Source: Breoghania sp037026715
Lineage (GTDB): Bacteria > Pseudomonadota > Alphaproteobacteria > Rhizobiales > Stappiaceae
NCBI RefSeq assembly: GCF_037026715.1
Contig: NZ_JBANCG010000003.1
Location: 124,001 to 188,000 of the forward strand
Reading direction: 5' to 3'
Length of the DNA: 64,000 nucleotides
Under the pieces are notes generated by a model. That model did not search any database, was not told the DNA's origin, and worked only from the letters and a program-made list of their open reading frames with translations. Below are positions 1 to 7,919 of this stretch, in pieces (within the stretch, counting starts at the first letter, position 1; every line of letters begins with the position of its first letter). The translations under genes and the position numbers were made by a program.

Positions 1-233
1 GTCATCGTGGTCGCTGCCGGTCCTCGGATCGCAGCCCGTGAGGCCACCCGTTTCGCATGCCTTGCATCGGGTGGAACCTTACCGATGCGGAACGGCCGCG
101 GCGTCGAACAGCGCAGGAGCGCAGCCCGGCATTCCCCCGAACGCCCGCCTGTTTCCGGCGCCGCCAGAGGCGATGTGCGTCGTTCGCGAAAGGGGCCACT
201 TCTTCGTACCAATAATAAAAATGGGCCGCAAAG

Positions 234-1538
234 ATGGAAACGCAGGTAAATGTGGCAAGTGCCTCGAATTGTCCCGTTGCCGGAGAAATGCCGGTGGACA
301 GGAAGAGCAATTTCGGTGGCCGAGGATGGACGATCGTTTTCATCGAGGCGGCGCTGCTATGGATAAGCAGCGGCTCCGTCGTTCATGGCATGAACATCAT
401 ATTGCCGGCGCTGTCGGGGGCATTCGGGCTTGACCACACGGTCCTGCTGGCGTTGGCGACGCCTGCCACGTGGGCGTCCATCGTGGCAGGCTACGTGGGT
501 GCGTATGTGTGCGAAAGGCGCGGTGCGAAGTTCCTCATCCTGACGAGCCTGTGCGTCGGCGGCGTGAGCTTCGGTCTGCTCGGCACCTGGACGACGACCA
601 CCGGCTTCTTCGTCCTCTTCTCTATTATCTGCTTCTTCGACACGTGCTTTGCCTATATCGGCGGACCGGCGCTGCTCGCCACCTGGTTTCCCCGCAAGAA
701 GGGGCTGGCGCTGGGGTGGGCCACCATGGGGCAGACCTTTTCCACCGCTACCTACGTGCCCTACCTCGCCTTCATGTTCGCGACCTTCGGCGTGGCGCGC
801 GGGTTCTGGGGCATTACCGCGCTGATGGCGGTGATGTTCGTCGTCGTCCTGTTCTTCGTGCGGGACAAGCCGGAAGACTTCGGGTGCGCGCCGGACAATC
901 TGCTGATGAGCGCGGAGGAACTGGAGGAGAGCCGGCGCGAACAGGAAACCTACACCGCCGAATTCACCACATGGCAATTGCTGAAGATGAAGGACGTCTG
1001 GTTCATGGGCCTTGCCTTCGGCGGCGTCTACGTGGTGGTCGTCGGGCTGCTCAGCCAGTTCGTCCCGCGCATGATGGCGACGGGCATCGATCAGGAAACC
1101 GCGATCATCTACATGTCGATCGCGGCGATGGTCGGCGTTCCCGGCGCCTACCTGTGGGGGTGGCTGAGCCAGCGCATCGGGGTCAAGTGGTGCTCCATCG
1201 CCTATCTCTCCTGGTACGCCATCGCCCTTGTTCTCAACATCGTCGCGATGAACGAGGTCACCCTGTGGATCTCCCTGCTGATGATCGGTGAGGCGCTCGG
1301 CGGGGCCACCAATCTCTCGATGTCGATCGTTGCGGAGAAGTTTCCCCGGCAAGCCTTCGTCAAGGCCTGGGGCGTGGTCCAGCCGATCCAGTCGATCATC
1401 CGCAGTTGCGCCTTCGCCATCCTTGCCTTCGGACTGACCTATCTCGGCGGGTTCTCTGGCGCCTACGCCGTCCTGCTGGCCATCGCGATCGTGTCGATCA
1501 TCCTGATCTGGCTGGTCGATCTCGAACCGACGACCTGA
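234..1538 (+). CDS. MFS transporter, first of a tandem pair
   Basis: A 434-residue inner-membrane carrier with about 12 hydrophobic segments. After a short polar N-terminus (to about residue 35) come two six-helix bundles separated by a charged loop near residues 215-245 (EELEESRREQETYTAEF). The motif GWATMGQTFS and the loop WFPRKKGLALG are shared with the next gene, so the two are paralogs. The family is secondary transport, probably the OFA-like branch, and organic-acid import is an inference from the nearby catabolic genes. The ATG was chosen because it gives the same polar lead-in as the paralog; an internal ATG at 288 is possible since the ribosome site is weak. It is followed 146 bp later by the second carrier on the same strand. 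Confidence 0.88.
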   Translation: METQVNVASASNCPVAGEMPVDRKSNFGGRGWTIVFIEAALLWISSGSVVHGMNIILPALSGAFGLDHTVLLALATPATWASIVAGYVGAYVCERRGAKFLILTSLCVGGVSFGLLGTWTTTTGFFVLFSIICFFDTCFAYIGGPALLATWFPRKKGLALGWATMGQTFSTATYVPYLAFMFATFGVARGFWGITALMAVMFVVVLFFVRDKPEDFGCAPDNLLMSAEELEESRREQETYTAEFTTWQLLKMKDVWFMGLAFGGVYVVVVGLLSQFVPRMMATGIDQETAIIYMSIAAMVGVPGAYLWGWLSQRIGVKWCSIAYLSWYAIALVLNIVAMNEVTLWISLLMIGEALGGATNLSMSIVAEKFPRQAFVKAWGVVQPIQSIIRSCAFAILAFGLTYLGGFSGAYAVLLAIAIVSIILIWLVDLEPTT

Positions 1539-1684
1539 ACGCCTTTTGTTTCAATCACCAAGCGGCTTTTGCCCGCGCACCCGAGGTGCGCGGACGCCCG
1601 GAGTGCGACCTCAATCCGGGCTTTGGAAGGCCTGACCGTTCAGCACGTAGCACCTTCAGAGGTGCCGATTATTGGAGAACGTCG

Positions 1685-2980
1685 ATGACAGACGAGGCAA
1701 GTACACTTTCCGGGGGCGTTCCGGAAAAGCGTGCGGTCGACACCAAGAGCAACTTCGGTTTCTGGGGGTGGTCGATCGTCATTATCGAGGCATTCATGCT
1801 GTGGGGCAGCGCGGGCGTGCAGGTCCACGGTCTCAACATCATGGTGCCGACATTGTCGGAGCATTTCGGCATTCCGCGCACGACGCTGCTGTTCTGGGCG
1901 ACGCCCGCCTCCTGGGGCTCGGTCATCGCCGGCTTCGTCTGCGCCATGATCGCAGACAAGTTCGGCGCGAAGATCACCATCGTCATGAGCCTGATCATGT
2001 GCGCCCTGTGCTTCGGCATGCTGGGCACGTGGGGCACGGTGCCGGGCTTCGTGATCCTGTTCTTCGGCGTGTGCTTCTTCGGTTCAGGCTATGCCTATGT
2101 GGGCGGCTTTGCGCTGATCGCCAACTGGTTCCCGGGAAAGAAGAACCTGGCGCTGGGCTGGGTCACCATGGGGCAGACCTTCTCAACGGTGGTCTTTGTG
2201 CCGCTGCTGGCGTTCCTGTTCGCCAATATCGGCGTGCAGGCCGGTTTCTGGGCGATCTCGGCGCTTCTCGGCGTGCAGCTCGTCATCGTGCTCGCGATGG
2301 TCAAGAACACGCCGGAAGAACGCGGGATGACCCCGGACAACATGCCGGTCGTGGCGCCGGCGTCCGACGGCGGCAGCGGAGTTGCGGAAAGCAAGGCCTG
2401 TCCCTTTACCATGGGCCAGCTTTTGAAGATGAAGGACGTCTGGTTCATCGCGCTCGGGTCGGGCGGCATTTTCGTGATGCTGGTCGGCGTTCTCAGCCAG
2501 TTCGTTCCGCGGCTGATGACGCTTGGCTATTCGCTCGACAAGGCGATCCTCTATCTCTCCGTTTCCGCCCTTATCGGCGTTCCCGGTGCCTACATGTGGG
2601 GCTGGATCGGCCAGAAGTTCGGCACCAAGAACGGGCTCCTGTTCTACACCCTGTGGTGGCTGGTGGCCGTCATCCTCAACATGTTCGAACTGAGCCCGGT
2701 GGTTCTCTATCTCTCGCTCGGCATGCTGGGTCTCAGCTTCGGCGGGGCGAGCAACCTGACCACGGCAATTGTCGCGGAGAAGTTCCCGCGGGCGGCCTTC
2801 GTCCGGGCTTTTGCCCTCATTCAGCCGATCCAGGGCATCCTCCGGTGCTGCTCCTTCGCCATTCTGGCCTTCGGGCTCACCTATCTCGGCGGATACATCG
2901 GCGCCTATGCGTGCCTTGCGGCCGTGGGCGTCGTCACCCTGGTGCTGTTCTGGATCATGGATCCGACCCCGGTGGCCTGA
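1685..2980 (+). CDS. MFS transporter, second of a tandem pair
   Basis: A 431-residue, 12-helix major facilitator protein, colinear with the preceding gene over its whole length (shared stretches such as TKSNFGFWGW / RKSNFGGRGW, QLLKMKDVWF and GVPGAYMWGW). The frame stays open upstream to 1406, inside the previous gene, but the homologous start is the ATG at 1685. The central cytoplasmic loop differs most between the copies (GMTPDNMPVVAPASDGG here), as expected of diverged paralogs. Likely imports the substrate, or a related acid, of the beta-ketone pathway encoded around it; this comes from position only. The next gene is convergent and ends at 3466. Confidence 0.88.
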   Translation: MTDEASTLSGGVPEKRAVDTKSNFGFWGWSIVIIEAFMLWGSAGVQVHGLNIMVPTLSEHFGIPRTTLLFWATPASWGSVIAGFVCAMIADKFGAKITIVMSLIMCALCFGMLGTWGTVPGFVILFFGVCFFGSGYAYVGGFALIANWFPGKKNLALGWVTMGQTFSTVVFVPLLAFLFANIGVQAGFWAISALLGVQLVIVLAMVKNTPEERGMTPDNMPVVAPASDGGSGVAESKACPFTMGQLLKMKDVWFIALGSGGIFVMLVGVLSQFVPRLMTLGYSLDKAILYLSVSALIGVPGAYMWGWIGQKFGTKNGLLFYTLWWLVAVILNMFELSPVVLYLSLGMLGLSFGGASNLTTAIVAEKFPRAAFVRAFALIQPIQGILRCCSFAILAFGLTYLGGYIGAYACLAAVGVVTLVLFWIMDPTPVA

Positions 2981-3289
2981 TCCCCGGAAGGTCCGGTTCG
3001 CGCCGGGCCTTTCCCCATCGGTCCTGCGGACCGATCCCTCCGATCCGACAAAGACCGCTTCCCGGCCGGACCTCGTGTCCGGCCGAATGCGTTTGCAGAG
3101 GCGGAATGTGCTCAAGGTATTGGTCTGGAGCGATTTCTCGTCGTTCAGAGGGTTCCGTCTGGACGGAGAGCGCTCGAGACGATGCGCTGCTCCCGGCACA
3201 GGGAGGGGGCTTGCGGTCGCCCGCCGTAAAGAGGCCGCTGTCGGCTAAATCCGGACCGCGCCTTGACGCATATTCCGCCGCTTCCTCCG

Positions 3290-3325
3290 CCCTCATCGCC
3301 TGGCGCAGTCCCGGTGATCCATGGC
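3290..3325. repeat. degenerate copy of palindromic repeat family B
   Basis: The stretch carries GGCGCAGTCC followed by a GGTGATCCATGG-like end and resembles the left hairpin of the copies at 54472 and 63819, but several stem bases are changed. Call is tentative. Confidence 0.35.
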
Positions 3326-3379
3326 CGTCGGATCGGGCACCGGCCTCTTTGCGCTTCGGCGGCGGCTTCGTCCAGGCAG

Positions 3380-3414
3380 AAAAAAGGCCGGCACGCCTTT
3401 GATGCGTGCCGGCC
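3380..3414 (-). terminator. Rho-independent terminator of the OCH-like hydrolase gene
   Basis: Perfect 11-bp stem GGCCGGCACGC / GCGTGCCGGCC with a 7-nt loop; read on the minus strand it is followed by six T residues. It lies about 50 bp past the stop codon at 3466. Confidence 0.85.
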
Positions 3415-3465
3415 CTTCTGTTTGCACGAAAGGATGGAGAGGGCGCGTCCTCTCCGCGCCTGTCG

Positions 3466-4461
3466 TTACTTGATTTCGTCTTCTTCCTGACCGCCGCCGA
3501 TGCGGGGCCGGACGACCTTGCCCTTCTTCTCGGCAGCCAGAACGAGCGCGGCTTCTTCCTTGGCCCAGTCCCAGTAGCCGATCTCGTGCGGGGAATGCTC
3601 GGTCGCGGTGACGAACATCTCCGTGGAGAAGGCATTGCGCAGCTCGTTGGCGATGTCTTCCTTCCAGGGCTTGCGGATCTGCTGGGTGGTGATGCGGCGC
3701 GTGACGCGCGTGCCGAGGCTCATGATGAGTTCGGCGATCTCGTGGGCGCGCGTGTAGCAGGCTTCCGTATCCGTGCAGATCTCGTTGACCATGCCGAGCT
3801 GCAGCGCCTTGCGGGCGGTGATGATCTCGCCGGTGAGCTCCGCATAGGCATAGCGCTTGCGGCCCATCAGCTCGCGCCACGCGATCTGGACGCCGTCGCC
3901 GGGCACCATGTTGACACGGTAGTGCATCTCGGTCGTCCAGGCGTCCTCGGTGCACAGCGTGATGTCGGAGAACAGCACGAGATCGGAGTGGAAGGCGCCG
4001 CCGTTCCATACGCCGATGGTCGGAACCTCGATGTCGAAGACCTGGCCTTCGATGTCATTGGTACCGTCATAGTACTGGTACTCGTACATCTTCCAGGCTT
4101 CCTGCGGGGCCGAGGCGAACTCGGTGGAAGGCAGCCACTCGCCGTTCTTGCCGACGCGGCCGATGCCCTTGAAGAGATCGGGGCCCGTGCCGCCGAGGAT
4201 GATGACCTCGTTGTCCGGATCCCGGCCGGCCCAATCGAAGAAGTAGTGCAGACCCTGGTGCAGCGGCGCGCCCCACTGGATCGGACCGCCATTGGTGTGC
4301 ATGCGGGCTTCCAGAATGCCGTTCGTGCGCTTCATCTGGAAGCAATGCTTCAGGCGCTCGGAATATTCCTCGAAAGGCATGTGCGGAATGGTGCCCAGTT
4401 CTTCGTGGGACATTTCCTTCCGCTTGCCGGCGTCGGATTCGAAATTGGCCTTGATCGCCAT
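3466..4461 (-). CDS. crotonase-fold C-C hydrolase resembling 6-oxocamphor hydrolase
   Basis: A 331-residue enoyl-CoA hydratase superfamily protein whose details fit the beta-diketone hydrolase branch rather than CoA-ester hydratases. Compared from memory with Rhodococcus 6-oxocamphor hydrolase, it keeps the PFEEYS start of the domain, the ILGGTGP block, the active-site stretch MHYRVNMVPGDG (His180 and Asp189, matching the known catalytic His/Asp pair) and an extra His158 in GGAFHSD. That family hydrolyses a C-C bond between two ketones, opening cyclic 1,3-diketones to keto acids without CoA. It is about 70 residues longer than the reference, with a basic/acidic C-terminal tail. The frame is open upstream, but this ATG has a strong AAAGGAG six bases before it. 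The natural substrate is unknown; a camphor-type ring is only one option. Confidence 0.8.
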   Translation of the reverse strand: MAIKANFESDAGKRKEMSHEELGTIPHMPFEEYSERLKHCFQMKRTNGILEARMHTNGGPIQWGAPLHQGLHYFFDWAGRDPDNEVIILGGTGPDLFKGIGRVGKNGEWLPSTEFASAPQEAWKMYEYQYYDGTNDIEGQVFDIEVPTIGVWNGGAFHSDLVLFSDITLCTEDAWTTEMHYRVNMVPGDGVQIAWRELMGRKRYAYAELTGEIITARKALQLGMVNEICTDTEACYTRAHEIAELIMSLGTRVTRRITTQQIRKPWKEDIANELRNAFSTEMFVTATEHSPHEIGYWDWAKEEAALVLAAEKKGKVVRPRIGGGQEEDEIK

Positions 4462-4919
4462 ATTGTACTCCTTTTCAAGCACACCTCGCGAGATAACCTC
4501 AACGACATGCGCCATCCGCAATTGGCTTCTCTTTTTTGCGATAAGCGATCGTCTTCGCGGCTTATATACTTTTGCGAATTGATGCTTATTCGAGTGAATA
4601 GCTATCACCGTCGATCTGTTTGAGAGAAATTCTGTTTCTATATTTCGATTATGCCATCCACGCATAAGCTGAAAGACGGAGCCTGCCAGGGCATGAAAGA
4701 AGCGGCGTGCGCCTCCCGCGCAATGCCGCCGGCAAGGCAAGGGACCGGGCGCGTGTTGTCGCGAAGCGAACGAGCGTGGTTTGCGAGACGGATCCGGATC
4801 CCATCCGTGGTTATTCGCTGTCAGCATTAGCAAAATACGGAAATAGTATTAGCCATAATATATTTCATTGTTACGATGTCATTTGCGAACTGTATCCGCA
4901 GTAAATTCTCTTACTGAAT

Positions 4920-4933
4920 CGTAATTTATTACG
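4920..4933. promoter_or_regulatory. inverted repeat, candidate operator
   Basis: CGTAAT and ATTACG separated by TT in the AT-rich divergent promoter. Candidate site for the LysR regulator encoded at 10709-11722; not proven. Confidence 0.35.
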
Positions 4934-5051
4934 TTAATATCAATATTCTCATTTTACTATATCTGATTTATGATTATTTCTTGAATAATATTGTCTGTAA
5001 AGAGCCGAAGTGGGGAGAAATGGAGGCGATTCGACGTAATGGCGAATATTT

Positions 5052-5065
5052 CTTTCGGTCGAAAG
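5052..5065. promoter_or_regulatory. perfect 14-bp palindrome, candidate operator
   Basis: CTTTCG-GT-CGAAAG, about 240 bp before the outer-membrane channel gene. The central GT between complementary arms recalls the palindrome at 10269-10284. Confidence 0.35.
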
Positions 5066-5302
5066 CACGCGAATACAGTGGTGCGACGCGATGGATAACG
5101 GCGTTTGCACATGTGCGTTCTTTCGTCCGCAAGCGTTTTTCGCAGGAACGGAGCAAGGGGCCCGCGAGAGAACCGGTCGCAACGACAAAAGACGCGGACC
5201 GATAACTGGTCAGTCGGGAAGGCTCGGAGCCCCGAGGCGTTCGCGATCCAGAAATCCAATCCTTCATAGGTGACCAACCTCCAGTAGAGAGTGCAAGTGA
5301 AC

Positions 5303-6196
5303 ATGCAAAATCTCAGGGTGTTCGGCGTATATGCGTGCCTGGCGGCGGGCGCTGCGCTGCTTCCGATGTCCTCGGCGAATGCTGCGGAACGATTGACCCC
5401 GATGCAGCCCGGCGCTTCGACCGGCAACCCGGCGGCGGCCCTGCCGCCCGACGGGCTCTATTTCTCGGTCGACACGTTCGTCAACAACGGGTCTCTCCGG
5501 GGCGACGACGGCAAGAGACTGAAGCCGGCCGGCCGGTCGATCAACACGATGAATATCGGCGTGACGCCGACCTTGTTGTGGGTTCCCGGCTGGGAGGTGC
5601 TCGGCGCGCGCTACGGCATGGCGGTCACCCAGCCGTATCAGCACACCGAGACCACGGGCTCCGAAGTCACCGATGCGCTGTTCAACCTGATCCTGACGCC
5701 GGCCATCCTTTCGTGGGACCTTGGAAACGGCCTGTTCGTCGGCGCCGGCATGAACATCTATGCGAAGACTGGTGATTTTGACCGCTACGCCAACGAATTC
5801 TGGACGTTCGAGCCGAACCTGGCCGTCAGCTACCTCGGCAACGGCTGGAACCTCACGCTGAACAACACCTTCGATTTCAACACCAAGAACGAGGCGACGG
5901 ACTACCAGACCGGCAGCTTCTATTATCTGGACGCAACGGCGACCAAGCGGTTCGGCCGCTGGCAGGTCGGCGCCGTCGCCAATTACACCCAGCAGCTGGA
6001 GAAGGACGAGCAGTACGGCGTGAAGCTCGACGACTCGCAAGTCATGCATGTCATGGCCGGGCCGTACCTCAGCTACGACTTCGACAAGTTCACCGTGTCG
6101 GCCCGCTATCTCCAGAACATTCACACAGAAAACGACATGGGCGTTTCCTTCTTCCATATCGGTGTGGGCGTTCCGCTCTATCGTCCGGGCAAGTAG
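5303..6196 (+). CDS. outer-membrane channel, phenol MetA-pathway family
   Basis: A 297-residue protein with a clear signal peptide (MQNLRVFGVYACLAAG... ending SANAA, cleavage near residue 27) followed by alternating hydrophobic strands typical of a beta-barrel, ending ...GVGVPLYRPGK. The overall pattern (DTFVNN, GMAVTQPYQ, FVGAGMNIYAKTGDF, YLQNIHTENDMGVSFFHIGVG) matches the MetA/SphA-like family found in aromatic and terpene degradation clusters, where it is thought to admit hydrophobic substrates through the outer membrane. GTG codons at 5291 and 5297 are in frame just upstream; the ATG at 5303 best fits a signal-peptide start. It is divergent from the OCH-like hydrolase and convergent with the CoA-transferase operon. 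Confidence 0.82.
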   Translation: MQNLRVFGVYACLAAGAALLPMSSANAAERLTPMQPGASTGNPAAALPPDGLYFSVDTFVNNGSLRGDDGKRLKPAGRSINTMNIGVTPTLLWVPGWEVLGARYGMAVTQPYQHTETTGSEVTDALFNLILTPAILSWDLGNGLFVGAGMNIYAKTGDFDRYANEFWTFEPNLAVSYLGNGWNLTLNNTFDFNTKNEATDYQTGSFYYLDATATKRFGRWQVGAVANYTQQLEKDEQYGVKLDDSQVMHVMAGPYLSYDFDKFTVSARYLQNIHTENDMGVSFFHIGVGVPLYRPGK

Positions 6197-6240
6197 GCGC
6201 CTTTCGGGGCAACGGGATATCGCAAAGAGGGAACAACCTG

Positions 6241-6274
6241 CGGGCCGCCGCCTTCGAAAGGAGGCGGCGGCCCG
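6241..6274 (+). terminator. terminator hairpin after the outer-membrane channel gene
   Basis: A strong GC stem (CGGGCCGCCGCCT pairing with AGGCGGCGGCCCG) lies 45 bp after the stop and is followed by a weak GTATTCTTG tract. Confidence 0.7.
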
Positions 6275-6611
6275 TATTCTTGTCGCTTGCCGGCTTGTTT
6301 GGGGCGCTCTGCCCGCGGCGCGGTGCCCGTCCGCTGCCACGGGCGTTCTCGCATCCCGGTTTTATGGCCCGGTTTCATGGAGGGCCGTCGCGCCCAATGG
6401 TCGTCTCTGCGCACGACACGAAGACGGAAACGCCACCGACGCGGTTTTCGGAACCGGGCCGGTGGCGTCTGCCAAGAGGCAAAGGCCAGCAATGGAAGCG
6501 GGGACGTTCGCGACGGGCCCGTCCCTTCTTGCGCACGCCCGCGTCAGTCCGGGCGCGATCGTTGCAGGTGCGGTTCCCGGCGTTTCCGCGAGGAACCGCG
6601 CCCGATCTCCG
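6275..6611. other. intergenic region, nothing recognised
   Basis: GC-rich spacer between convergent transcription units. Short open frames here lack ribosome sites and recognisable domains. Confidence 0.5.
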
Positions 6612-7256
6612 TCACTCGGCCATCACGCCGAGCTCGCCCGCGATGATGAGCGTGGGTTCCACCTGCTTCTGGATGTCCTCTGGCGTGAGCCCCTGCAGCA
6701 CCTCGCGCAGCAGCAGGCCTTCCGGCACCACGTCGATCACGCACTGGTCGGTGACGATATGGCTCACGCACTCCCGGCCGGTGAGCGGGAAGACGCATTC
6801 GTTGAGGATCTTCGGATCGCCGTTCTTGGAAACCAGATCCATCGTGACGATGACCTGCCGGGCGCCGTTGACGAGATCCATCGCGCCGCCCATGCCCACC
6901 GTCTTGCCGGGCAGGGCCCAGTTGGCGAGATCGCCCTTGACGGAAACCTGCAGTCCGCCGAGCACGGTTGCCGCCAGACGTCCGGAACGCACGATGGCGA
7001 AGGATTCGGCGCTGTCGAAGGCGCATGCGCCGGGCACCGGTACGAACCGCATGGCGTTGGCATTCGAAAAGCTCTCGACGTTCTGCAATCCCTTGGAGGC
7101 GGCGCCGACGCCTATGAGGCCGTTCTCCGTGTGCAGCATGACGCCTTCCGGCGCGTAGTTGCCGCAAAGGCTCGGAATGCCGATGCCGAGGTTGATGAGG
7201 TCGCCGGGCTTGAAGTACTCCGCGACGCGCTTGGCCATCCTGTTACGCTTGTCCAT
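6612..7256 (-). CDS. 3-oxoacid CoA-transferase, subunit B
   Basis: A 214-residue class I CoA-transferase beta subunit. The hallmark stretch LHTENGLIGVG is present, with Glu44 as the expected catalytic glutamate that carries the covalent acyl and CoA thioester intermediates. The glycine-rich block GLGIGIPSLCGNY precedes it and AMDLVNGARQVIVTMDL follows. It pairs with the upstream subunit A (11 bp spacer). In this operon the likely substrate is acetoacetate released by the BKACE enzyme, with succinyl-CoA or another acyl-CoA as donor; a pathway-specific keto acid is the alternative. The ATG at 7256 has GGGGAAG upstream; the longer frame to 7277 is unlikely. Confidence 0.9.
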   Translation of the reverse strand: MDKRNRMAKRVAEYFKPGDLINLGIGIPSLCGNYAPEGVMLHTENGLIGVGAASKGLQNVESFSNANAMRFVPVPGACAFDSAESFAIVRSGRLAATVLGGLQVSVKGDLANWALPGKTVGMGGAMDLVNGARQVIVTMDLVSKNGDPKILNECVFPLTGRECVSHIVTDQCVIDVVPEGLLLREVLQGLTPEDIQKQVEPTLIIAGELGVMAE

Positions 7257-7266
7257 CTGGCTTCCC

Positions 7267-7917
7267 CTACCTCGCAAGGATCATGTCGACGAAGACGCCC
7301 GGCGTGACGATATGGTCGAGACCGACCTCGTCGAGTTCGACCATCATGTCGGCCTCCACGATCGTCAGGTCCGCACATCTGGCGACGAGCGGATTGAAGT
7401 TGCGCGACGTGCCGCGATACGTGAGGTTTCCCAGAGGATCCGCGGTTCTCGCTCGCACGAGGGCGATCTCCGCGCGCAGCGCCGGCTCCAGCAGATACTT
7501 CTCGCCATTGACCTCGATGACTTGCTTGCCTTCCTCGGCGATCGTGCCGAGGCCGGTCTTGGTCAGCACGCCGCCAAGGCCCGAGCCACCGCAGCGAAGC
7601 CGCTCGGCGAAGCTGCCCTGCGGGATCAGCGTGACGTCGATCTTGCCGGCCTCCTTCAGCGGCACCGTCTCGGTGTTCATTCCGATGTGGGAGCAATACA
7701 CCTTGTCGATGCGACCCTCGTGCACAAGGCGGCCGATCGTCAGGTTGGCGTCGCCGGTGTCGTTGGACACCAGCGTCAGGTGGCGGGCGCCGCTATCGAT
7801 GACGCATTCGATGAGTTCGTTCGGCGTGCCATGATTGGCAAAACCGCCGATCGCGATCGTCTGGCCGTCCTTGAACAGCGCCACGATCTCTTCACGTGCG
7901 CGGAGTTTTCCCAGCAT
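7267..7917 (-). CDS. 3-oxoacid CoA-transferase, subunit A
   Basis: A 216-residue class I CoA-transferase alpha subunit. Visible features are the N-terminal DGQTIAIGGFANHGTPNEL loop, which forms the oxyanion and CoA-binding glycine turn, and LIPQGSFAERLRCGGSGLGG, a characteristic alpha-subunit segment, ending in TPGVFVDMIL. The ATG at 7917 has GAGGGA six bases upstream and lies 2 bp beyond the thiolase stop, so translation is probably coupled. It works as a heteromer with subunit B. The combination of both subunits with a thiolase recalls the pcaIJF and atoDAB logic, but the additional BKACE gene points to acetoacetate activation. Confidence 0.9.
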   Translation of the reverse strand: MLGKLRAREEIVALFKDGQTIAIGGFANHGTPNELIECVIDSGARHLTLVSNDTGDANLTIGRLVHEGRIDKVYCSHIGMNTETVPLKEAGKIDVTLIPQGSFAERLRCGGSGLGGVLTKTGLGTIAEEGKQVIEVNGEKYLLEPALRAEIALVRARTADPLGNLTYRGTSRNFNPLVARCADLTIVEADMMVELDEVGLDHIVTPGVFVDMILAR

Positions 7918-7919
7918 GT

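Larger units (their letters stand above)
2981..3465. other. intergenic region between convergent genes
   Basis: No convincing gene. It contains a perfect 8-bp stem (ATCGGTCC / GGACCGAT at 3017-3035) just after the MFS gene, a degenerate copy of repeat family B near 3290-3325, and the terminator of the minus-strand hydrolase gene at 3380-3414. Confidence 0.6.
4462..5302. promoter_or_regulatory. AT-rich divergent promoter region
   Basis: An 840-bp gene-free region between the divergent hydrolase and outer-membrane channel genes. From about 4800 to 5010 base composition is strikingly AT-rich against a GC-rich background. It holds a dyad CGTAAT-TT-ATTACG at 4920-4933 and a perfect palindrome CTTTCG-GT-CGAAAG at 5052-5065, both plausible operator sites. 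No credible small gene was seen. Confidence 0.6.

Noticed and set aside
1..233. Short open frames at the start of the window
   Set aside because: No domain, no good ribosome site; treated as upstream region of the first MFS gene.
3017..3035. Terminator after the second MFS gene
   Set aside because: The 8-bp stem is perfect but no T-tract follows, so it is mentioned only in the intergenic entry.
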